From an uncultured Lysobacterales bacterium (GTDB lineage: Bacteria > Pseudomonadota > Gammaproteobacteria > Xanthomonadales > SZUA-36), in assembly GCA_937995275.1 (NCBI GenBank), contig CALKKN010000308.1:1-14996 (forward strand): a stretch of DNA of 14,996 nucleotides, read 5' to 3'. The notes beneath the pieces are model-generated. The model ran no database searches and had not been told where the DNA came from. It worked only from the letters and a program-made list of their open reading frames with translations. The translations under genes were made by a program, and so were the position numbers. Position 1 is the stretch's first letter, and each line of letters starts with the position of its first letter. Positions 1-7,101 of the stretch are shown here, piece by piece.

Positions 1-125
1 TGATCAGCATGGTGGTCATGTTCTTCATGCACCAGCTCCAGCTGATCCAGGAACGGCTGGTGCTCGATACCTACGCCTACAGCGAGAACCGCCTGCTGCG
101 GTTCCTCAGGTCAGAGAACGTATGA
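1..125 (+). CDS. C-terminal end of an upstream membrane protein, possibly MotA/TolQ/ExbB-type channel subunit (partial)
   Basis: An open frame runs in from the left edge and stops at TGA 123-125, giving about 40 residues. It starts hydrophobic (ISMVVMFFM), as at the end of a membrane helix, and continues as a charged amphipathic helix with a YAYSENRLLRFLR tail. TolQ/ExbB-family proteins end in a similar way, with a cytoplasmic helix after the third membrane segment. The stop overlaps the next ATG (ATGA, 122-125), so the gene is translationally coupled to the operon. The family call is an inference. It rests on this short tail and on the ExbD-like helices encoded two and three genes downstream. 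A different polytopic membrane protein is possible. That a coding frame ends here is much more certain than its identity. Confidence 0.5.
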   Translation, partial: ISMVVMFFMHQLQLIQERLVLDTYAYSENRLLRFLRSENV

Positions 126-1390
126 AGATCGCCGCGCTGGAACTCAACGATCTGTCGCTACTGATCCAGGCCGAGGACGGTGCCCTGCATGCCGAACCCG
201 GCTATGCGCGCCTGACCACGGACGGCATCGTAACCGGCGAAGAAGCGCGCGCCGTGGCCTGGCGCGAGCCGCAGCACGTCTACAATCAGCACTGGTGCAA
301 CCTCAACCAGACCTCGCTGCCGATCCGGCACCGTTTCGCGAGGCACCATGCCGACATCGCTTTCGCGCAACTGCGCAGGCTCTGGCAGAACGCCGGCTCG
401 GCCGAATCGCTACTGGTGCTGGCGCCGGGCAGCTTCGCGGATGCGCAGCTCGCGCTGGTGCTGGGCATGATCGAGGCTCTGCCGTCGCGCACCGCCGCCG
501 TGGTGGACAGCGCGCTGGCGGCCTGCATGGACATCGAGGCGGACACGCTGTACATCGACCTGCAGATGCACGAGTCGGTGCTGACGGTCTGCCGGCCGCA
601 GGAGGGCTCGGTCGGCATCGTGGACCAGGAGATCTTCCCCGGCCTGGGCATGGTTCAGATTCAGAATTCCCTGGCCCGGCACATCAGCGACCTCCTGATC
701 GACAGCTACCGATTCGATCCGCTGCACTCGTCGGCGACCGAGCAGGCCATCTTCGACGAGATACCGCACTGGCTGACCCGCCTGCGCTGGGAACGGGACG
801 TCTCCATCAAGCTGGCCTCGGAAATGGGCGAGCACCCCTGCATCCTGCTTCGGGATGCCGTCCGGGCCCGGATCGGCGAACGGCTCGCGAGCGCGCGTTC
901 CTTTCTCGACAAGTGGCAGGGCTGCAACGTACTGCTGTCGCACGCCTCCAGCCTGTTGACGGGCCTGGCGGATGAATTCGAGGCCGCCGAGGTGATCGAC
1001 CAGACGACCACGACCCAGCGATGCCTCTCGCGCCATGCCGATATCCTGGAGCAGGTCGACGACCTGTACCGCCTGCGCTCCCTCGACCGCCCCGGTTCGA
1101 GTCCGGCCCCGACCGGGGAAATGAACGGGGACCGGCTCGCCACGCACCTGTTGTGCGGCGACCTGGCCCTGCCGCTGAGTAAGCCGGTCAGCATTCGCAT
1201 GGCGGAAGACGGTCCGTGGATGAGCAACGAACTCGATAAGGGCGCCGCGCTGACCGTGGTGCTGCGTAATCGCGTACTCGAGACGCTGCATCTCGGCGCG
1301 GACGTGTCGTTACCGCAAAGCTGCCGGGCCGGCGAGTCCATTCGTATCGGGGGCCACGAGCTGAAACTGATCCGGGTCGGCAATGATTAA
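122..1390 (+). CDS. Degenerate Hsp70/actin-fold (ASKHA) protein, envelope operon
   Basis: The 422-residue protein has no signal peptide or membrane segment, so it is probably cytoplasmic. Its layout resembles Hsp70-like ASKHA proteins. A first beta hairpin lies at about residues 2-16, a G-x-x-A style strand region at 25-50, and a PGSFADAQLALVLGM segment at 101-116. VVDSALAAC follows at 127-135, a second phosphate-type hairpin (TLYIDLQMHESVLTV) at 142-156, and an adenosine-site-like NVLLSHASSLLTGL at 269-282. The glycines that normally bind nucleotide phosphates in all three loops are missing, so ATPase activity is doubtful. Residues about 338-422 form a separate strand-rich tail ending in IRIGGHELKLIRV. 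The start overlaps the upstream stop (ATGA) and the end overlaps the next gene by 8 bases. The fold call is by pattern reading. The role in the operon, perhaps regulatory or scaffolding, is inferred. Confidence 0.55.
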   Translation: MKIAALELNDLSLLIQAEDGALHAEPGYARLTTDGIVTGEEARAVAWREPQHVYNQHWCNLNQTSLPIRHRFARHHADIAFAQLRRLWQNAGSAESLLVLAPGSFADAQLALVLGMIEALPSRTAAVVDSALAACMDIEADTLYIDLQMHESVLTVCRPQEGSVGIVDQEIFPGLGMVQIQNSLARHISDLLIDSYRFDPLHSSATEQAIFDEIPHWLTRLRWERDVSIKLASEMGEHPCILLRDAVRARIGERLASARSFLDKWQGCNVLLSHASSLLTGLADEFEAAEVIDQTTTTQRCLSRHADILEQVDDLYRLRSLDRPGSSPAPTGEMNGDRLATHLLCGDLALPLSKPVSIRMAEDGPWMSNELDKGAALTVVLRNRVLETLHLGADVSLPQSCRAGESIRIGGHELKLIRVGND

Positions 1391-2441
1391 GAACCGGCGA
1401 TTCACTGCCTTCAGCCTGTCCTTCTTGGACATCATGGCGTGCGGTTTCGGCGCGGTGACACTGCTGTTCCTGATCCTGCGCCACAGCGTGGTCGAGGAAG
1501 TGCAGCCCGATCCGAGGCTCAGCGCCGAGGTGGAGATGCTGAAGGAGGACGTCAGCGAGGCCGAGGAGGAGCGCAGCGACCTGCTGAACAGCATCGAGGA
1601 ACTCGAACTTCAGCTGGTCACCACTCAGGGCCTCAGCACGCGCTACCTGACCGAAGTAGAGGAAGTCGAAGAGAGCATCCAGTCAGACCCCGAGGAGCGC
1701 ATTGCCATGCTCCGCCGGCAGGTCGAGGAACTGGAGCGCGAGACGGCCGATATGGAAGAGGTCGAGTTCGGCGACAAGGTGCGCCAGTTCCTCGGCGATG
1801 GCAACCGGCAGTACCTCACCGGACTGGTGCTGGGCGGCGAACGGGTGATGATCCTGGTAGACGGCTCTGCAAGCATGCTGGCGGACACCGTCGTGAATGC
1901 CGTGCGGCGCCGCAACATGGAGCCCGAACGGCGGGTCGAGTCGCCCAAGTGGCAATGGACGGTGCGCACGGTCGAGTGGCTGCTGGCCCAGTTGCCGCCC
2001 AGCAGCCGCTTCCAGGTGTACATCTTCAACAGCCAGCCCGTCCCGGCCGTGGAAGGCAGCGAGGGCGAATGGCTGGATGCTGCCGACTCGCTGCAGCTCG
2101 AGGAGGCCGTCGAGGGCCTCAAAGCCTTCGCGCCTGACGGCGGCACCAGCCTCGAAAACGCACTCACGATGCTGAAGGACTTCACGGAAAAACCGGACAA
2201 CCTGTTCCTGCTGACCGACGGTTTGCCAACCCAGGGCAAGTCGCCGCCCGGTTCGGCCATGGTGAGCGGCGAAGAGCGCCGCCGCAACTTCCTCAGCGCG
2301 GTGGGACAGCTGCCGGCTGGCGTTCCCGTGAACACCATCCTGTTCCCGATGGAGGGCGACCCGGAAGCGGCAGCGCTGTTCTGGCAGTTCGCGATGGCCA
2401 CGAACGGCGCGTTCATCTCGCCCTCGAGGGACTGGCCATGA
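1383..2441 (+). CDS. Membrane-anchored vWA-domain protein with ExbD-like N-terminal helix (first paralogue)
   Basis: The protein has 352 residues. A short basic N-terminus is followed by one membrane helix (about 13-32) with the motif SFLDIMACGFGA. Asp16 lies at the start of the helix, as does the ion-binding Asp of ExbD/TolR/MotB. Residues about 42-128 are Glu/Arg-rich and read as a coiled coil, followed by a linker. A von Willebrand A domain then runs from about 153 to the end. Its metal site looks complete: DGSAS at 160-164, Thr255 in DGGTS, and Asp279 in TDG. The likely topology is N-terminus in the cytoplasm and coiled coil plus vWA domain in the periplasm. The gene overlaps its upstream neighbour by 8 bases and its downstream neighbour by ATGA. 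Assignment to the vWA superfamily is firm. The function, periplasmic metal-dependent protein binding coupled to a motor-like helix, is inferred. Confidence 0.85.
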   Translation: MIKNRRFTAFSLSFLDIMACGFGAVTLLFLILRHSVVEEVQPDPRLSAEVEMLKEDVSEAEEERSDLLNSIEELELQLVTTQGLSTRYLTEVEEVEESIQSDPEERIAMLRRQVEELERETADMEEVEFGDKVRQFLGDGNRQYLTGLVLGGERVMILVDGSASMLADTVVNAVRRRNMEPERRVESPKWQWTVRTVEWLLAQLPPSSRFQVYIFNSQPVPAVEGSEGEWLDAADSLQLEEAVEGLKAFAPDGGTSLENALTMLKDFTEKPDNLFLLTDGLPTQGKSPPGSAMVSGEERRRNFLSAVGQLPAGVPVNTILFPMEGDPEAAALFWQFAMATNGAFISPSRDWP

Positions 2442-3427
2442 TCAAGCGGCGCCGCGGCACGCTGGAAGCCAGCGTCTCTTTCCTGGATGTAATCAGCTGC
2501 GGTTTCGGCGCCATCGTGCTGCTGCTGATAATTGCCCCGGTGGGCGACCCGGTGGCCCTCGAGGAAGCGGAGACGAATCTGCAGGCCATCGTCCAGCAAC
2601 TGACCGAACGGCTGTTCGACGCCCGTGGCGAATCGGTGGTGCTGAGCGAGGACCTGAAGTCGCGCAAGGAGCAACTGTCGGACCTCGAAAAGCGCGTCGC
2701 CCGACTCAAAGCCCAGCTGGCCAGCGTCGAGAAACAGTCCCGCGAGATCGCGCAATCCAAAATCGTCGAGGAGGAGCAACTCAAGCTGGCGCTGCAGGTG
2801 CTGACCGAGGAAATGGAGCGGCTGGTGCCGCAGGACAGTGTCAAGAACCAACTCATTGGCGGCGTGCCGGTAGACAGCGAGTATGTAATTTTCGTGATCG
2901 ACACTTCCGGCAGCATGCAAATGGCGGCCTGGCGCCGGCTGCAGAAGGAAATGCTGAACATTCTCAACATCTATCCCACCGTGAAAGGCATCCAGGTGAT
3001 GAACGATATGGGGCAATACATGTTTCCGGGCACCCGCAGGGCCTGGATGAACGACAGTCCCCAGACCCGCAACCGGATCATGAACGCTCTTGATACGTGG
3101 GGGCCGTTCAGCAATTCCAGCCCGGTCGAAGGAATCAACGCCGCCATCCAGTCTTACTATCGGCCGGACCGCAAGATCAGTATCTACACGCTGGGGGATG
3201 ACTTCTCCGGGCGATCGATCCGGGCCGTGGTGAAGGCCGTGGACAACCTCAACCAGGCCCACCGCGGCGCCGAACGCCTGGTGCGAATCCACGCGATCGG
3301 CTTCCCGGTGCATTTCACGCGCGGGCAGACGCCCAGCGAGTCGGCCATCAAATTTGCGGCGTTGATGCGCGAGCTCAGCTACAACAACGGCGGCACCTTC
3401 ATTGGACTGACCAGCCTGCAACCGTAA
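2438..3427 (+). CDS. Membrane-anchored vWA-domain protein with ExbD-like N-terminal helix (second paralogue)
   Basis: This 329-residue protein has the same architecture as its upstream neighbour. A basic N-terminus leads into a membrane helix at about 14-33 with SFLDVISCGFGA. Asp17 is at the ExbD-like position and the segment matches the neighbour closely. A coiled coil spans about 41-128. The vWA domain begins with VIFVIDTSGSM (MIDAS Asp155, Ser157, Ser159). The other MIDAS positions differ from the standard. The usual threonine region reads SNSSPVEGI (about 225-233), so a serine may replace Thr, and the TDG strand reads LGDD (252-255). An insert rich in Met and aromatic residues (about 186-205) follows the first helix. 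The start is coupled by ATGA to the previous stop. The shared N-terminus suggests that duplication produced the pair and that the products work together, perhaps as a heterodimer. That last point is inference. Confidence 0.83.
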   Translation: MIKRRRGTLEASVSFLDVISCGFGAIVLLLIIAPVGDPVALEEAETNLQAIVQQLTERLFDARGESVVLSEDLKSRKEQLSDLEKRVARLKAQLASVEKQSREIAQSKIVEEEQLKLALQVLTEEMERLVPQDSVKNQLIGGVPVDSEYVIFVIDTSGSMQMAAWRRLQKEMLNILNIYPTVKGIQVMNDMGQYMFPGTRRAWMNDSPQTRNRIMNALDTWGPFSNSSPVEGINAAIQSYYRPDRKISIYTLGDDFSGRSIRAVVKAVDNLNQAHRGAERLVRIHAIGFPVHFTRGQTPSESAIKFAALMRELSYNNGGTFIGLTSLQP

Positions 3428-3466
3428 TGCGCATGGGGAGATTGGCCTGAGCAGCCGAACCACAAC

Positions 3467-4081
3467 ATGAAATATTGCAGGTACATAACCGGTCTGCTGG
3501 TATTGACGATGGCCTCGATGGCCGGCTGTGCCACGACCCTCAATGTCGACGTCGAGCAAACGTTTCCGGAGGTCGTGGCGGAACCCCGCGATCTGAGCGC
3601 AACACTCGTGATGGATCAGGAATTCCGCACCTACCAGGCACAGCCCAATGCCAAGACCCGGATTCAGATCGGGCAGCCGCAGGTCGACCTGATGACCAAG
3701 GCATTCAGCGGGTTGTTCGCCGAGGTAATGGTGGTATCCTCCAGGGAACAGGTGAGGCCCGGTACGGATCTCGTAATCATCCCGTCGGTGCGGGAAGTTC
3801 AGCTTTCCACGCCGTCGGAGTCCTATCTCAACGTGTATGAGGTGTGGATCAAATACAATCTCGACATCGAAACCGGCGATGGGGTGCCAGTCGACAGCTG
3901 GTTCCTGCCCGCGTATGGAAAAACGCCATCGTCCTATTTGCTTTCCCGAACCACGGCGATCGAGGACGCAACCATCGTCGCGCTGCGCGACGCGGGCGCG
4001 AAGCTGATGCTGGACTTTTACAGGATTCCGGCAATCAACGGCTGGCTGCAGCAACAAGCAGCCTTGCAGGCAGAATCGTGA
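3467..4081 (+). CDS. Outer-membrane lipoprotein of unknown function (first of pair)
   Basis: The protein has 204 residues. A basic N-terminus and a hydrophobic stretch lead to the lipobox MAGC, with Cys21 as the predicted lipidated residue. The residue after Cys is Ala, not Asp, which by the Lol sorting rule favours the outer membrane. The mature part alternates strands and helices. One recognisable stretch is TDLVIIPSVREVQL (about 103-116). The C-terminal helical part is AIEDATIVALRDAGAKLMLDF. The shape is reminiscent of small envelope lipoproteins such as those with a LpoB/CsgG-like fold, but I do not recognise the family. The gene follows the second vWA gene after 39 bases with no strong ribosome site close to the ATG; the GGGGAG at 3435-3440 is too far away. 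Its stop overlaps the GTG start of the next lipoprotein. It is probably an outer-membrane partner of the vWA proteins. Confidence 0.75.
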   Translation: MKYCRYITGLLVLTMASMAGCATTLNVDVEQTFPEVVAEPRDLSATLVMDQEFRTYQAQPNAKTRIQIGQPQVDLMTKAFSGLFAEVMVVSSREQVRPGTDLVIIPSVREVQLSTPSESYLNVYEVWIKYNLDIETGDGVPVDSWFLPAYGKTPSSYLLSRTTAIEDATIVALRDAGAKLMLDFYRIPAINGWLQQQAALQAES

Positions 4082-4740
4082 CGTACCGGACGCTCACAGC
4101 GCTGGTGGGGGCACTGGCTCTGGCCGGATGCGCGTCCACGACGACCGTCGACGACTACCGGCCCACCAGCGAGCCCATCGACATCGAGCCGGGCGAGAAG
4201 GTGGCGATCCTCGGGCGTCGCGACGCCGGGCATTACGAGACCGACACCGATTTCGTGGAGTGCCTGGCCGACAGGATGGGCCAGTCGGATTTCCAGATCA
4301 TGTCGGAACAGGAATTCATCGATGCGCTGTATCCGTGGTTCGAGCCTCGGACCGCGCCCAAGCATCTCAAGCGTCTCCAGCGCCTCATGCAGGAACCCGT
4401 ACTCCAGGAGAAGATTCGCGAGGAAAATCTTCGCTACCTGGTCTGGCTCGACGGTGAGGTGGAATCGCACGGCGCCACCGGGGCCATGAGCTGCGGGATG
4501 GGACCGACGGGCGCGGGGTGTTTCGGTTACACCTCCTGGGACAAGGAGGCGGTGTTCGAAGCCATCGTGTGGGATCTCGTGGACCTGACCGAGGAAGCCC
4601 GCATCCAGGTGGATTCGGAGGGCACGTCGTATGTAATCGGCATCGTGGCGCCGATCCCTTTGTTGACCCGGGTGGAGAGCCAGGCCTGCTCGGGCCTGGG
4701 CAAACAGCTGCGGTCCTATTTTTCCCATGAGGGTCGGTGA
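4078..4740 (+). CDS. Outer-membrane lipoprotein of unknown function (second of pair)
   Basis: I place the start at GTG 4078, which overlaps the upstream stop (GTGA) and gives 220 residues opening with a good lipoprotein signal. The hydrophobic ALVGALALAGC ends in a lipobox with Cys18, followed by Ala, consistent with outer-membrane sorting. A longer open frame reaches upstream to 3844, but that part runs inside the previous gene and lacks export features. The mature protein reads as an alpha/beta domain: GEKVAILGRRD (about 38-48), then a helix, then a conserved-looking EQEFIDALYPWFEPRTAP (about 80-97), then NLRYLVWLDGEVE. The layout is like the N-terminal domain of TolB or CsgG/LpoB-type lipoproteins, though no specific family is claimed. 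Several cysteines follow (about 141-152 and near the C-terminus) and could form periplasmic disulfides. Its end overlaps the protease gene by 14 bases. Confidence 0.75.
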   Translation: MTYRTLTALVGALALAGCASTTTVDDYRPTSEPIDIEPGEKVAILGRRDAGHYETDTDFVECLADRMGQSDFQIMSEQEFIDALYPWFEPRTAPKHLKRLQRLMQEPVLQEKIREENLRYLVWLDGEVESHGATGAMSCGMGPTGAGCFGYTSWDKEAVFEAIVWDLVDLTEEARIQVDSEGTSYVIGIVAPIPLLTRVESQACSGLGKQLRSYFSHEGR

Positions 4741-6145
4741 GTTTCCCCGTCGCGGCCGCACGGCCCTTGCGGTCCTCGCCCTGCTCCTGGCCGCGCCCGC
4801 GTTCGGCGGCCCCGGGGGCAAGGAGATCCATGCCGAAATGCTGGCATCGGTCGGGGCCTACGACGACCCCGAACTGACCGCCTACCTGGAGGGCCTCGTC
4901 GGCGAGATCGTCTCGGTGTCGGAAATGTCCGGCGACGCATTCATCTTTACTTTGCTCGACTCGCCGGAGCTCAATGCCTTCGCCACCGCGGACAACTACG
5001 TTTATCTGAACCGGGGCCTGCTCAACTTCATGGCAAACGAGGCGCAGTTGGTCTCCGTGCTGGCGCACGAGGTCGGCCACATCACCCAGAAACACGTCAG
5101 CCTGATGCCCGTTGCCGCCGGCGGCGCGAGTTTCCTCGCGTGGCTGGCCGGGGCCCTGTCGGGCAGCCCGGAGGTGTACCAGGCCGGCATGGAGTACGCG
5201 AATTCCCTGCTCAAGGGTCATGGCCGCGACAACGAACTGGACGCCGACGAGGCGGCCGCCCGGTACATGGTGAGGCTTGGCTACGACCCGGACGAGATGC
5301 TCGAAATGCTCGGGACCATGAAGGATCTCGAGACGATGCAGAAAGAACGTGCCGCGCAGCAGGGCGTGCGGCGTTCATACCACGGCCTGTTCGCCTCGCA
5401 TCCCCGCAACGACACCCGCCTGCGCAGCGCCGTCGGCAGGGCCAAGACCGAGGACTCGCCGGCCACCCGCGGCTCGGGTGAGACCCGCTATCGCCAGCTG
5501 ACCGAGGGGCTGGTTTGGGGGGAGAATTTCAAGGAAAAGGACCCGAAGCCGGAGCGCTACTCCGACATGACGCTGCGGGTACGCTTCGATTTTCCCGATG
5601 GCTGGACCCAGAGCAAGGACGACCAGACACGGCTGGTCTCCGGCGAACCTGAGGGTGGCGCGGCCCGCCTGAGCATGCAGCCGCATCCGCGCACTCCGCA
5701 GACGGCGGAGGAGTATCTCTACAACTACCTCGACATTGAACACCTCCGTGACGGCCGCGAGATCAGTCCGGCGCGGTTGAAGGGTTTTACCGGCATCCTG
5801 CCCGGTACAGGGGGCAACCCCGACCGGCGCATCGCGGTGGTCTATTACAAGTTGAATGCCTACCTGTTCACCGGCGAGGTCAGCAGGCAGGACGAGTTCG
5901 GCGAATTCGATGCGCTGTTCCTGGACTCCATCGACACGTTCCGGCCGATCTCCAGCCGCGAGATCGAAGGCCAGAAGCCGCAAACCATCCATTACGTGAA
6001 AGCCACCGAGGCGACCACCTTCACCGCCCTGGGTGAGCACCTGGGGCTGGACGAATACGAAGTGCAGGACCTGCGTCTGATCAACGGCTACTACCCGACC
6101 GGAGAACCCAGGCCCGGCGAATGGATCAAGATCTTCAGGCAATGA
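4727..6145 (+). CDS. Secreted M48-family zinc metalloprotease with LysM-like C-terminus (BepA-like)
   Basis: The 472-residue protein starts with a cleavable signal peptide: positive residues at 2-11, a hydrophobic core at 12-26, and likely cleavage near AFG/GPG. The peptidase domain has the signature HEVGH at 114-118 and a downstream NELDAD (169-174). The Glu170 there is the probable third zinc ligand, as in M48 proteins such as BepA and LoiP. ELNAFATADNYVYLNRGLL just before the active site is typical of the family. A glycine-rich loop at about 130-148 may be a membrane-proximal hydrophobic segment. Residues about 266-400 form a second domain of unknown type. The last 50 residues (TFTALGEHLGL, LRLINGY, PGEWIKIF) look like a LysM peptidoglycan-binding module. 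It probably acts in the periplasm on envelope proteins, and the lipoprotein neighbours are plausible substrates or partners. The start overlaps the upstream gene by 14 bases. Confidence 0.9.
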   Translation: MRVGEFPRRGRTALAVLALLLAAPAFGGPGGKEIHAEMLASVGAYDDPELTAYLEGLVGEIVSVSEMSGDAFIFTLLDSPELNAFATADNYVYLNRGLLNFMANEAQLVSVLAHEVGHITQKHVSLMPVAAGGASFLAWLAGALSGSPEVYQAGMEYANSLLKGHGRDNELDADEAAARYMVRLGYDPDEMLEMLGTMKDLETMQKERAAQQGVRRSYHGLFASHPRNDTRLRSAVGRAKTEDSPATRGSGETRYRQLTEGLVWGENFKEKDPKPERYSDMTLRVRFDFPDGWTQSKDDQTRLVSGEPEGGAARLSMQPHPRTPQTAEEYLYNYLDIEHLRDGREISPARLKGFTGILPGTGGNPDRRIAVVYYKLNAYLFTGEVSRQDEFGEFDALFLDSIDTFRPISSREIEGQKPQTIHYVKATEATTFTALGEHLGLDEYEVQDLRLINGYYPTGEPRPGEWIKIFRQ

Positions 6146-6978
6146 GCAGACCTGTTTTTGTGATCGGCTCCCCGAGATCCGGGACGAGCATCCTGACCTG
6201 GAGCCTGGGCCAGCACCCGAACCTCTACCCACTCGAGGAAACGGTCTGGTTCGGCCCGTTCGGGCGCGCGGCTGAGAAGGCCTTCGAAATCGGTTCGTCG
6301 CGGGGCGAGTTTTCACAGCTCAGCGGCATGGGCGTCACGGAGGAGCGTTTCATGCGCGGGCTGGGGGCGGCAATCGACACGCTGATCCTCGAGCATCGGT
6401 CGTGGCCCGAACATGATGTGGCAGAGGACAATCCCTTCGCCCGGGCCCGCCGCACGGGCGACCCGAAGCAGCGATGGGTCGACGGCACGCCCGAAAACTC
6501 CCATTGCGTGAGTCAGCTGACTGCCCTGTTCCCGGAGGCCCGTTTCATTCACCTGCTGCGTGACCCTGCTGCGGTGGTGCGCTCGCTCGGAAACTTCGAC
6601 AGGGTTGGCGGCGAACCGCAGCAGGCGGACGACGCCTGCCGGCAGTGGTTGCGCCACGTCAAGCCCTGTCTGGACGCCGAGCGCAGCCTGCCGCCCGAAA
6701 CGGTCATGCGGCTTGCGCATGCCGACCTGGACAGCAGCCCTGAGCCGTCCCTGCGCCGGTGCCTGGAATTCCTGGGCGAGCCGTGGAGCGCCGATTGCCT
6801 CAAGCCGCTCGGGCACCGTATCAACAGCTCGGCGCCGCGTGATCCGGAGGCAACCATCCACGTGGACGCGAACCTGTTGGCCGAGGCACGCAGCATCTGT
6901 GCGGAGGCGGGTCTTGATCCACCCGATTCCATGGTCGGACGGGAGGATTCCGAAGCTTCACGGGAACACGTTGCCTGA
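6142..6978 (+). CDS. Sulfotransferase family protein (PAPS-dependent), substrate unknown
   Basis: I choose ATG 6142, which overlaps the protease stop (ATGA). An in-frame ATG at 6121 would add seven residues before the nucleotide loop. The 278-residue protein begins at once with the beta strand and PAPS-binding loop VFVIGSPRSGTS (5'-phosphosulfate loop at about 9-16). The second signature, FIHLLRDPAAVVRSL (about 135-149), is the 3'-phosphate-binding region, and Ser148 is the likely contact. A C-terminal helical part contains SSPEPSLRRCLEFLGEPW, a common pattern in this family. The enzyme would move sulfate from PAPS to a hydroxyl or amine of a carbohydrate, lipid, peptide or small molecule; the sequence does not say which. 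There is no signal peptide, so it is cytoplasmic. It is translationally coupled to an envelope protease operon, which hints at sulfation of an envelope component, but this is inference. Confidence 0.85.
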   Translation: MSRPVFVIGSPRSGTSILTWSLGQHPNLYPLEETVWFGPFGRAAEKAFEIGSSRGEFSQLSGMGVTEERFMRGLGAAIDTLILEHRSWPEHDVAEDNPFARARRTGDPKQRWVDGTPENSHCVSQLTALFPEARFIHLLRDPAAVVRSLGNFDRVGGEPQQADDACRQWLRHVKPCLDAERSLPPETVMRLAHADLDSSPEPSLRRCLEFLGEPWSADCLKPLGHRINSSAPRDPEATIHVDANLLAEARSICAEAGLDPPDSMVGREDSEASREHVA

Positions 6979-7016
6979 CGCGGGTGCCAACGCCTTGTCC
7001 CGCCGAGGTATCAGGC
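6973..7016 (+). terminator. Possible weak hairpin after the envelope operon
   Basis: The stop codon region of the sulfotransferase gene begins a two-part inverted repeat. GCCTGA (6973-6978) pairs with TCAGGC (7011-7016), and inside it GCGGG (6980-6984) pairs with CCCGC (6999-7003). No T-run follows, so it is at best a weak or Rho-assisted end. The two arms could also be chance in GC-rich DNA. Confidence 0.25.
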
Positions 7017-7053
7017 TGTCCCGTCGCAGCGGCGCGCGATGACTGGCGCCGAC

Positions 7054-7059
7054 TATAAT
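7054..7059 (+). promoter_or_regulatory. Perfect -10 box for the molybdenum hydroxylase genes
   Basis: TATAAT matches the sigma70 -10 consensus exactly. It sits 43 bases before the small-subunit ATG in an otherwise GC-rich gap of 123 bases. No good -35 hexamer is present 16-18 bases upstream, where the sequence is GC-rich, so an activator may be needed. A transcript would begin near 7066 and have a leader of about 36 bases containing the ribosome site GGAG (7092-7095), six bases before the ATG. Confidence 0.5.
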
Positions 7060-7101
7060 TCACCCACTGCATGCTGGCGGTAATCGGGACCGGAGCTTTC
7101 C

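Noticed and set aside
1..3427. Zorya-type anti-phage defence system (motor pair plus effectors)
   Set aside because: The ExbD-like helices recall ZorB, but there is no OmpA-type peptidoglycan domain, helicase or nuclease. The downstream genes are lipoproteins and a protease, so an envelope role fits better.
1643..4057. Long open frame on the minus strand (804 codons) opposite the two vWA genes and the first lipoprotein gene
   Set aside because: It mirrors real genes on the + strand that have clear domains. Its own translation is low-complexity and unlike any protein family. Long antisense frames are expected in GC-rich DNA.
3844..4077. N-terminal extension of the second lipoprotein from ATG 3844
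   Set aside because: It overlaps the first lipoprotein gene over its whole length and would bury the lipoprotein signal. GTG 4078 with a GTGA overlap explains the start better.
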